From the NCBI GenBank assembly GCA_938008425.1, contig CALLKH010000259.1, positions 1 to 14,825 on the forward strand: a stretch of DNA of 14,825 nt, in the 5' to 3' direction. The DNA comes from an uncultured Planctomycetaceae bacterium. Its GTDB lineage: Bacteria > Planctomycetota > Phycisphaerae > UBA1845 > UTPLA1. The translations under genes and the position numbers were made by a program. The notes below the pieces were generated by a model, which searched no databases, was not told the origin of the DNA, and worked only from the letters and a program-made list of their open reading frames with translations. Positions 7,755 to 14,072 of the stretch are shown here, piece by piece. Position 1 is the first letter of the stretch; the number at the start of each line of letters is the position of its first letter.

Positions 7755-9377
7755 TCAATGCGAATCCGAAGAAGTCTTCGGATCGCCGTCTGACGGCCGA
7801 TCCGGCATCACGTCGACGGCCGAATCAAGATCGAACAACTCGTATGCGCCCTCCCTGCAATCGGCCAGTTTCCTGAATCGTGATGCCACCATTTCGCGCA
7901 GGCCGTCGCGATTCAGCTCCTCATCTCTCGCCACCCAGTACCGGGCGCCGCGCCGTCGATACTGTTCCAGCGACTTCATGGTCAGACCGTGTCGCGGATA
8001 GTTGAAGCCCTTGCGATCCATCCATGCGAATATCATCGGCTCATTGTAGGCCACCGGGCGACCGAACTCGTCCACGGCCTCGCCGCCGCGCACCAGGATT
8101 CGCTCTGACGCGGGCACGTACTCCGCAAGCTGCATCGCACATTTTCGCATCTCGATAAGTTCATCATGGTGGTCGCGCCGATGAATCGCCACGCCGGTCG
8201 CGTACGCCAGCATGCCGATGACGCCGACGCCCAGCAGGCCGCCGATCCACTGACCTCGCGGCAACTGCGATGAACCTTCAGACGTGTGAACAGCATCGAC
8301 GAGTACCGAGAACCCGCCGCCCATCAGTAGGCAGGCCGCGGGAACCGACAGACAGTGATAATACGACGCCCAGTCGTCGCCCGACGTTCCGCCCGCGACC
8401 AGGTAGAAAGCCAGCGCCGCACCGTACCACGCCCATGCCAGGCTGACTCCCCGGCGCCGAAATCGCGTCGCCGCCAGGACCAGCAACCAGCCGATCGGCG
8501 TCAGTACCGCCAGCGCTTCCCACTTGAGAATGCCCCAGAGAAACTCCGGCGGCGTGAACATCTGCCAGCTGATCCAGTGGCTCTCGTTCGAGACGCCAAG
8601 CGAATTGCCGTAGAGCCGCCAGAATTGCTTGGCCCACAGAAACCACGCCAGCGGCGGACCGACTGCCACGACCGCAGCGAGATAATTGATCGGCCGCTTA
8701 AACGCACGTGTACCCTGTTCACGCAGAAGTGCAAACGCGAGCACCAGTCCCATTGCGGCCGCCGGCGCTTTCGCGAGAACTGACACCGCGAGCAACAAGG
8801 CCGCAGTGAGCAAACGGCCAGAACTCGGCGCGCGACGCCACCGCTCGATCGCGCACGCCGTCGCGACGCAGCCGAGCATCATGAGCGGTTCGGGCTGCAT
8901 CGCGTTACCGAGCCTGATCAGAAGCGGATTCACGGCGAACGCCGAAATGGCGAACACCGCCCCGGCCGGCGGGAGCAGTCGTCGCACGAGCCCGACGAAC
9001 AGCATCAGGGTTGCGAGTGAACACGCGGCTGCGAAGAACCGCATGTAGTTCTCCTGATAGCCCAGGAGCCGCCCCGCCGCGGCGCCGAGCCACGGCAGCA
9101 CGGGCAACTCCATCTCGACGTAGCCCGGCGAGTCGGCGTTCCAATCCACCTGCGGATATAAAATGTTCAGGCTGCCGCGAAAGAAATTTCGCGAGATCTG
9201 AAGGTAGTCCGCGGCGCGCCATGCGTTGGACAGCCGGTGGTCAAACGGCCGTCCGGCGTCCGCGACGCGCAGGAAGGCGCCGACAACGACGATCGCCGCC
9301 AAGGCCCAACGCGTCGATCGCGCACCGGCGCTCATCGACGCGAATGAAGTCTCCGAGATGGCGACGGCCTCGGACAT
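7755..9377 (-). CDS. GT39-like membrane glycosyltransferase (first of pair)
   Basis: A 540-residue multi-span membrane protein related to the GT39/ArnT group. Helix 1 lies at about 24-40. A long first external loop with acidic residues follows (FDHRLSNAWRAADY, then DSPGYVEMELPVLPW at 82-96). Further helices include one beginning after the conserved-looking NAMQPEPLM (158-166). About eleven hydrophobic segments end near residue 400, and a soluble tail of about 140 residues follows. The tail looks like the C-terminal domain common in this family. It lacks the WEDE-type motif of its neighbour, so the two are diverged and likely have different substrates. The start ATG at 9377 follows TTGGAAAG; an out-of-frame ATG lies five bases before it. 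A 100-base gap with a hairpin separates it from the upstream oxidoreductase gene. Confidence 0.85.
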   Translation of the reverse strand: MSEAVAISETSFASMSAGARSTRWALAAIVVVGAFLRVADAGRPFDHRLSNAWRAADYLQISRNFFRGSLNILYPQVDWNADSPGYVEMELPVLPWLGAAAGRLLGYQENYMRFFAAACSLATLMLFVGLVRRLLPPAGAVFAISAFAVNPLLIRLGNAMQPEPLMMLGCVATACAIERWRRAPSSGRLLTAALLLAVSVLAKAPAAAMGLVLAFALLREQGTRAFKRPINYLAAVVAVGPPLAWFLWAKQFWRLYGNSLGVSNESHWISWQMFTPPEFLWGILKWEALAVLTPIGWLLVLAATRFRRRGVSLAWAWYGAALAFYLVAGGTSGDDWASYYHCLSVPAACLLMGGGFSVLVDAVHTSEGSSQLPRGQWIGGLLGVGVIGMLAYATGVAIHRRDHHDELIEMRKCAMQLAEYVPASERILVRGGEAVDEFGRPVAYNEPMIFAWMDRKGFNYPRHGLTMKSLEQYRRRGARYWVARDEELNRDGLREMVASRFRKLADCREGAYELFDLDSAVDVMPDRPSDGDPKTSSDSH

Positions 9378-9406
9378 ACCATGGACTTTCCAACAGTCGA
9401 AAAGGC

Positions 9407-9429
9407 CGCCGTCGACGTTCGCGACGGCG
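9407..9429 (-). promoter_or_regulatory. Hairpin in the oxidoreductase-glycosyltransferase gap
   Basis: An 8-bp perfect stem (top strand CGCCGTCG 9407-9414 and CGACGGCG 9422-9429) with a 7-base loop lies in the 100-base gap of the operon. Read on the minus strand it is followed closely by CCTTTTC, a short T-rich stretch. This may be a partial terminator or attenuator that lowers expression of the two GT39 genes, or an RNA-stability element. The T run is too short to call it a full terminator. Confidence 0.4.
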
Positions 9430-9477
9430 CCTCGAAATCAAGTCATCGAAATGTGACAGCCGCAACCGACCCGATAT

Positions 9478-10812
9478 TCACGCGCCGACGACGAACTCCG
9501 GTCGTCGTGACGCCCGGCGAGAGAATGACGTTGAATCCGACAGGAGTGCGGAGACTGCATCGTCCGCGAGCTTCACGCTCGTATTCCACGACGTCACCAT
9601 CGGATATGCCTGCGCGGTCGTGGCGAGATAGAGACGTGCATTCTCGACGCGCGCCGCGGGGCGCGCCCGTAGATAGCCCTTGGTCCAGACGGGCTCAACG
9701 TGCGGCGCCCGAAAGACCCAGGCGGTTTCCACATCGCTCGGCCGAAAGCCGGGATAGAGTCGGGCGAGTCCCGACTTGGCGCTTTCAATCAACTCGCGAT
9801 CCGGCGTGTTGTACGTCGCGCTCGACGCGCCGCAGTAGTTCATCAGGTATACAAGATGCCGCCCGCCGATCCACTCCGGCCGGATGACGTGCGTCGTTTC
9901 GACGACGCCCTGAAAATCAAGCTTGCTGTCAACCACGGCGGTCCAATAGTGCCGGTCGAGGCGGTTCTTCAATGAAAGCAGTACGTTCACGACGCCCTGG
10001 TACTCCAGCTCCGGCAGCGGAATGCGCGGCGCGAGCTTCGCATCCGCCAGGCCCCGCAGAATCGGCAGGGGCAGTGTCGAGATCACGGCATCATAGTCGC
10101 CCTCGCAACCGCTCCCCGCGATTCGAACGCCGTCAACGATCTCCCAGAGACCAACCGCGCGGGCATTCAGCCGAATCTCGCCGCCGGCCGCCTGGATGGC
10201 TTCCGCGAGCGCGTCGGTGATGACCGACAGTCCGCCCTGGATCGCCGCCTTCACCTCATCGCCGCCATTCTTCTCACGATTCAGCGTGTTCCAGACCCAG
10301 TAGGCCGGAACACGGTTTCGCAGATCGCCGAACTTGGCCGTCAGAAGCGGCTCCCAGATGGCCGCGTACACGCGCGGACCGAAGAGGCCGCGAAGCCACT
10401 CGTGGGCGAGCACGTTGTCCAACGGCTCGCCATGGCGCTTCAGCTTGGTGATGTAGAGCGCCGCGAGACCGGTTCGAATTCGATCGGCGAATCCGAGCGC
10501 CTTGAATCGAAGCAGGTCCATCGGCGTGTTGAAGGGATAGTGCTTCCCGCGCACGACGAAACCCATCGTCGTTTGTGTCCACTCCAGCCGGCTGGTGAGG
10601 TCCAGTTCCTCGATCAGCCCAAGCAGATGCTCATCACTGTCAAGAATGACGTGATAGAAGCGGTCGAGGCGATGGCCTTCATGCTCGAACCACGTGCCGA
10701 GCCCGCCAAGCCGATCCGACGCTTCGAGCAGCGTCACGTCGTGCCCCTTGCGCGCCAGCCGATAGGCGGCCGTGAGTCCCGCGATGCCGCCGCCGAGTAC
10801 TGCAACGTTCAT
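9478..10812 (-). CDS. FAD-dependent oxidoreductase, amine oxidase/protoporphyrinogen oxidase-like fold
   Basis: A 444-residue flavoprotein. The N-terminal Rossmann motif GGGIAG (7-12) and a following acidic residue (TLLEASDRLGGLG, about 28-40) bind the FAD ADP moiety. A C-terminal segment (ARLYLATTAQAYPMVTSWNTSVKLADDAV) occupies the place of the second FAD-contact region of amine-oxidase-family enzymes. Overall it resembles protoporphyrinogen oxidase and UDP-galactopyranose mutase relatives found in polysaccharide gene clusters. I cannot assign a substrate; the cluster suggests a sugar or a polyprenyl-linked sugar. The start ATG overlaps the stop of the glycosyltransferase gene before it (ATGA). 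It has a very strong G-run ribosome binding site 6 bases upstream, so translation is probably coupled. No signal peptide; cytoplasmic. Confidence 0.85.
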   Translation of the reverse strand: MNVAVLGGGIAGLTAAYRLARKGHDVTLLEASDRLGGLGTWFEHEGHRLDRFYHVILDSDEHLLGLIEELDLTSRLEWTQTTMGFVVRGKHYPFNTPMDLLRFKALGFADRIRTGLAALYITKLKRHGEPLDNVLAHEWLRGLFGPRVYAAIWEPLLTAKFGDLRNRVPAYWVWNTLNREKNGGDEVKAAIQGGLSVITDALAEAIQAAGGEIRLNARAVGLWEIVDGVRIAGSGCEGDYDAVISTLPLPILRGLADAKLAPRIPLPELEYQGVVNVLLSLKNRLDRHYWTAVVDSKLDFQGVVETTHVIRPEWIGGRHLVYLMNYCGASSATYNTPDRELIESAKSGLARLYPGFRPSDVETAWVFRAPHVEPVWTKGYLRARPAARVENARLYLATTAQAYPMVTSWNTSVKLADDAVSALLSDSTSFSRRASRRPEFVVGA

Positions 10813-11546
10813 GACAATCCCCCCTGCTGCGTCGCACGCCCGCGCCCAAGAAGCGAGCCGGCGATGAAGACGCAGTGATCGACGATGGACCTGACGATGG
10901 GCATCTTGGATTCGCCGTGCTGCCGCTCGGTGAGAACGAGCGGAAACTCGACGATCCTGTAGCCCTTGCGATGGGCGCTGATGAGCACTTCGGTGCAGCT
11001 CAAGAAGCCGCGACTCGTGGGCATGATGTTTTCAAGAATTTCCCGCCGGTAGATGCGAAGCAGGCAGGAGAAGCTGTACAGGTTTGACCAGAAGGCGATT
11101 CGATAAAGCAGCGAGAGATTTCGACTGAGAAAAAGCCGGAACCAGGTGATATTCTCAACTTTTCCCTTCGGATGAAACTCGGACCCGGTGACGACATCCA
11201 CGCCCGGCTGCATCAGAGGCAGCATCTCGACGAGATACATCGGGTCGTAGGTGCAATCGACGTCCATGATGGCGACGAATTCGCCGGCCGCCTCGCGAAA
11301 GCCCGTCGCAATCGCCCCGCCGAGTCCGCGATTCACCTCGTGCCGCACGACGCGCGCAGGCATCAGGTCCGCGGGCATGCTTTCAAGGACTTCGGCCGTG
11401 CGATCCTTGCTGCCGTCATCGACGAATAGAAAGTCCAGCGCGACGGTCTGGCCAAACGACCGCTTCACCTCCCGCAGCCGATCAAACAGCGGCGGCAGGG
11501 CTTCTTCCTCGTTGTAGCACGGCAAGATGAGTGTGAGTGTCTGCAT
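10809..11546 (-). CDS. Family 2 glycosyltransferase, dolichol-phosphate mannosyltransferase (DPM1)-like
   Basis: A 245-residue GT-A enzyme, probably transferring a sugar from a nucleotide sugar to a polyprenyl phosphate on the inner membrane face. Motifs visible: PCYNEEEALPPL near the N-terminus, FVDDGSKDRT (41-50), the metal-binding DVD (95-97) in IMDVDCTYDP, GSEFHPKGKVEN (121-132), and the C-terminal QHGESKM (209-215), which matches the RxxGxSK-like motif of DPM1 enzymes. No clear C-terminal membrane helices follow, unlike the DPMS-GtrA types; one moderately hydrophobic stretch lies at about 217-233. The ATG at 11546 is chosen because it begins the family N-terminus. A start at 11612 would lie inside the upstream gene. 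It starts 7 bases after the deacetylase stop and overlaps the oxidoreductase gene by 4. A donor-making partner for the two GT39 enzymes is a natural inference. Confidence 0.9.
   Translation of the reverse strand: MQTLTLILPCYNEEEALPPLFDRLREVKRSFGQTVALDFLFVDDGSKDRTAEVLESMPADLMPARVVRHEVNRGLGGAIATGFREAAGEFVAIMDVDCTYDPMYLVEMLPLMQPGVDVVTGSEFHPKGKVENITWFRLFLSRNLSLLYRIAFWSNLYSFSCLLRIYRREILENIMPTSRGFLSCTEVLISAHRKGYRIVEFPLVLTERQHGESKMPIVRSIVDHCVFIAGSLLGRGRATQQGGLS
10819..10825 (-). promoter_or_regulatory. G-run ribosome binding site for the FAD oxidoreductase
   Basis: On the minus strand AGGGGGG lies 6 bases before the ATG at 10812. It is encoded within the last codons of the preceding glycosyltransferase (Gln-Gly-Gly-Leu-Ser). 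It pairs with the anti-Shine-Dalgarno sequence if one G-U wobble is allowed. Confidence 0.7.
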
Positions 11547-11553
11547 GATGACG

Positions 11554-12636
11554 TTACTTCCCCCTGAAGGCTTCGTCGCGCGGTCTGCGACGATCGAAGC
11601 CCGCAATCTCATGGGCCATCGATTCCAGCGTCATGAGCCGGAACGAGCGGCCGAATCGATCCAGCATCTCCGCCACGTCGGTAGACTTCTCCTCGACGCC
11701 TCGATTCATTCCGGGATGCACGCTGAATCGCGGATCGACGCCCGCGTCCTCCAGCCCGACCAGTTCCACGGCGTGAAAATGAAAGTTGAGCGGCACACTG
11801 AAGCGATCCAGCCAGTCTATTGACCGCCGGAAGAGCCCCATGCCCGTCATGTGGGCCCAGGTGCCGTAGAACGGAAGTCGCGAAAGCGGCAACGCCGACA
11901 GCGGCAGTTCGATCAGGCCGTCGGATGCCGCATCGCCGGTCAGACCGCGGCCCTTCCGCCATGGGCTCGTCACGAGCGGCCTGAACGGCCGCAGTGATGC
12001 CAACAGATGGGCATACGACCCCGGCCGAACCTCCCACCTGCGAAGGCGTGATTTCAGGAGCACCGCCAGATCAATGAGCGGCGCGGCGATCGACGGATGA
12101 ACCGAGGAATCGTAGCGATAGCCCAGTTCCCGAAGGAGTGCCATCGTCTTCGGACAGATGTCGTAACACGGCGCCCGGAAGCCGACGATCGGTTTTTCCG
12201 CGAGGTTCGAGAGAATCTCATGCGCCGATGTCACCTCGCGGCGGCGCTCGCCTTCGGAGAGCGCCGAGAGCCGGCGCGGATGCGTCAGCGTGTGATTGGC
12301 GATCTCGTGACCCATTGCGGCTGCCCGCCGAAGAATCGCGGCATGCTCGGGGACCTCGGCGTCGCGGGCAATGACGAAGATCGTCGCCCGGATGCCGCGC
12401 TCGGCGAACAGATCGAGAAACCGCGCGAGCCCCAGCGTGTACACCGGGTCCGGCGTCCGGCCGGCCTCGAATCCGTAACCGCCCGCGTAGTCCGCGAGCG
12501 TGTCCATGTCGATATTGACCGAGCCCGGCTTCAGACCGACCCGCGTCGGCGCGTGCGGTGCTCTAACCGGGGCCGACGCCTCGGCCTCGGCGATCGCACG
12601 TCGCGCCAGGATGTTGTCGATGGTCATCATGAGCAT
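11554..12636 (-). CDS. Polysaccharide deacetylase (NodB-like, CE4 family)
   Basis: A 360-residue metal-dependent deacetylase that removes N- or O-acetyl groups from a sugar. NodB motifs in order: NIDMDTL (D43, D45) for the aspartate pair, NHTLTHP (H115, H119) for the metal histidines, GFRAPCYD (R154), and FHFHAVEL (H286, H288) near the end. Between motifs 3 and 5, at about 185-240, lies a basic segment with no clear counterpart in short NodB proteins. No signal peptide or membrane anchor is visible, so a cytoplasmic substrate (nucleotide- or lipid-linked sugar) is likely. Start codons at 12636, 12630 and 12627 cannot be separated because none has a good ribosome binding site; the longest is given. 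It begins 67 bases after the aminotransferase stop. Confidence 0.88.
   Translation of the reverse strand: MLMMTIDNILARRAIAEAEASAPVRAPHAPTRVGLKPGSVNIDMDTLADYAGGYGFEAGRTPDPVYTLGLARFLDLFAERGIRATIFVIARDAEVPEHAAILRRAAAMGHEIANHTLTHPRRLSALSEGERRREVTSAHEILSNLAEKPIVGFRAPCYDICPKTMALLRELGYRYDSSVHPSIAAPLIDLAVLLKSRLRRWEVRPGSYAHLLASLRPFRPLVTSPWRKGRGLTGDAASDGLIELPLSALPLSRLPFYGTWAHMTGMGLFRRSIDWLDRFSVPLNFHFHAVELVGLEDAGVDPRFSVHPGMNRGVEEKSTDVAEMLDRFGRSFRLMTLESMAHEIAGFDRRRPRDEAFRGK
11560..11565 (-). promoter_or_regulatory. G-run ribosome binding site for the DPM1-like glycosyltransferase
   Basis: On the minus strand AGGGGG precedes the ATG at 11546 by 13 bases, slightly long. It lies in the final codons of the deacetylase (Arg-Gly-Lys-stop). 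Two further genes of the block have the same kind of site. Confidence 0.6.
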
Positions 12637-12703
12637 TCACACGGGCCGCGTCGGCCGAGTTTCGCGTCAGTCAGGTACGGTGCGTGCCGAGCTTTTCTTC
12701 GCG

Positions 12704-13951
12704 CTACTCCGCATCCTCCTTGAGCGATCGCAGAATCGTCGTCGCGATGAGGTCGACGACGCTTTCGTCGTACCGCTCGTTCCAGCCGATGCAGAGCAGG
12801 TGGTTGAGTCCGTCGACCGCACCGGGATAGAACGCCCGGTCGTATCGAAGCTCGATTCCGCCGCGGCGGCACTCGTACGTGAACGGAAATCCGCTGCCGC
12901 CGAACATCTTTCGATTCCTGAGAAACCCGTATTCAAACGCGAGCTTCTGCGTATAGCGCGGCGCGGTTCGGGCGCCGATCCTGCGAAGCGCGTTCGACAT
13001 GCGATCCAGAACGGCGCCGGTCAGCGGCTCGACGATTCGAATCGAATACCGCCAGTACACATGCGCACACTCTTCCGAATCCGGCGGGCAGATGATGCCC
13101 TCAACGGGCGCCAGCCGCGCCGTCAATCGCGCTGCGAGTTCCCGCCGTCGGGCGACAAATTCGTCCAGCCGCGGCAGCTGCGCCATCGTGACGGCCGCCT
13201 GCAACTCGGTCATGCGATAGTTGAGCGCGAGGAACTCATGATCCGGCTGGGCGTCGCCGAAACCCCAGCCCTTGTCGTGAAAGAGCTTGATAAACCGGGC
13301 GCGGGCCTCGTCGCGCGTCACGACCAGGCCGCCCTCGCCGCAGGTGATGTGCTTGCCCTGCTGAAGGCTGAAGCAGCCGATATCACCGATGGTGCCGACC
13401 TTGCGGCCCTTGTCGGTGGCGCCAAAGGCCTGCGCGGCGTCCTCGATGACGAGTATGCCGTGCTTCTTCGCCAGCGCCATGATCGGATCCATGTCGCACG
13501 CCAGGCCGAAGAGATGTGTCACGATGATCGCCCGCGTTCGAGGCGATATCCGGGCGGCGATCGTCTCGGCCGTCACGTTGCAGGTCACGGGGTCCACGTC
13601 GGCGAAGACCGGAACCGCGCCCTGGCACAGAATCGGCATCACCGCGCCCATGTCGGTGATCGGCGACGAAATGATCTCGTCACCCGGCTTCGGATCGACC
13701 GCCGCAATCGCGCAGTGCAGCGCCGCGGTGCCCGACGCGACAGCCGTGCAGAACGGCATGCCGCACCATTCGGCGAACGCCTTCTCCAGCGCCGGCGTCA
13801 CCTTGCCATACTGACTGATGAGCACGCCGCGATCCAGCACCTCGCGAAGCAGTCGAATGTCATCCTCGCCGAAGGATCGCCCCGACGCGTCGGCGTCATT
13901 GGGCACCATGGTCATCGGGCTGGTCAGAATGCTGTTGCGAATGGCCGTCAT
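12704..13951 (-). CDS. DegT/DnrJ/EryC1/StrS-family PLP aminotransferase
   Basis: A 415-residue sugar or cyclitol aminotransferase that transfers an amino group from glutamate or glutamine to a keto-sugar. Fold-type I signatures: SGTAALHCAIAA (73-84) for phosphate binding, EDAAQAFGA (170-178) with D171 contacting the cofactor pyridine nitrogen, and SLQQGKHITCGEGG (195-208) with the PLP-binding lysine K200. The QQGK-H variant and the ending 'IGWNERYDESVV' suggest the branch that contains inosose- and keto-sugar aminotransferases, but the exact substrate is not readable. The ATG at 13951 is chosen over the longer frame from 13978 because it follows a strong G-run ribosome binding site at ideal distance. 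The upstream gene is a Gfo/Idh/MocA dehydrogenase, the usual partner that makes the keto-sugar. Confidence 0.92.
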   Translation of the reverse strand: MTAIRNSILTSPMTMVPNDADASGRSFGEDDIRLLREVLDRGVLISQYGKVTPALEKAFAEWCGMPFCTAVASGTAALHCAIAAVDPKPGDEIISSPITDMGAVMPILCQGAVPVFADVDPVTCNVTAETIAARISPRTRAIIVTHLFGLACDMDPIMALAKKHGILVIEDAAQAFGATDKGRKVGTIGDIGCFSLQQGKHITCGEGGLVVTRDEARARFIKLFHDKGWGFGDAQPDHEFLALNYRMTELQAAVTMAQLPRLDEFVARRRELAARLTARLAPVEGIICPPDSEECAHVYWRYSIRIVEPLTGAVLDRMSNALRRIGARTAPRYTQKLAFEYGFLRNRKMFGGSGFPFTYECRRGGIELRYDRAFYPGAVDGLNHLLCIGWNERYDESVVDLIATTILRSLKEDAE

Positions 13952-13959
13952 TTTGTCTT

Positions 13960-13966
13960 CCCCCCT
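13960..13966 (-). promoter_or_regulatory. G-run ribosome binding site for the aminotransferase
   Basis: On the minus strand AGGGGGGAAG precedes the ATG at 13951, with 8 bases between the G run and the start codon. It decides the start against the in-frame upstream codon at 13978. Confidence 0.7.
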
Positions 13967-14011
13967 GTTGCGGGCCACGTCCTCGCGCCGCCCGTGGTTC
14001 GTGCAGAATTC

Positions 14012-14066
14012 ATTATTCGAATGGTCCGGGACCGGCGCGAATCAGGAAATTCGAGCGCCGAATAAT
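14012..14066. repeat. Inverted repeat between dehydrogenase and aminotransferase genes
   Basis: ATTATTCG (14012-14019) recurs as its reverse complement CGAATAAT (14059-14066), 39 bases apart. Between them lies an 11-base palindrome, GGTCCGGGACC (14023-14033). It sits in the 121-base non-coding gap of the minus-strand block, which is the longest gap there. It could be an operator or internal promoter region, but no clear -35/-10 pair is seen. A chance origin is possible. Confidence 0.3.
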
Positions 14067-14072
14067 CCGCGC

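Noticed and set aside
11547..11612. A longer start for the DPM1-like glycosyltransferase at 11612
   Set aside because: It would overlap the deacetylase gene by 59 bases and add residues without family similarity before the conserved N-terminus.
13952..13978. A longer aminotransferase start at 13978
   Set aside because: The extension would translate the G-run ribosome binding site itself; the ATG at 13951 has ideal spacing to it.
12500..14065. A 521-codon plus-strand open frame
   Set aside because: It lies opposite the deacetylase and aminotransferase, whose full sets of family motifs are on the minus strand. Its translation has no recognisable domain and is rich in Arg and Gly, as expected for an antisense frame in GC-rich DNA.
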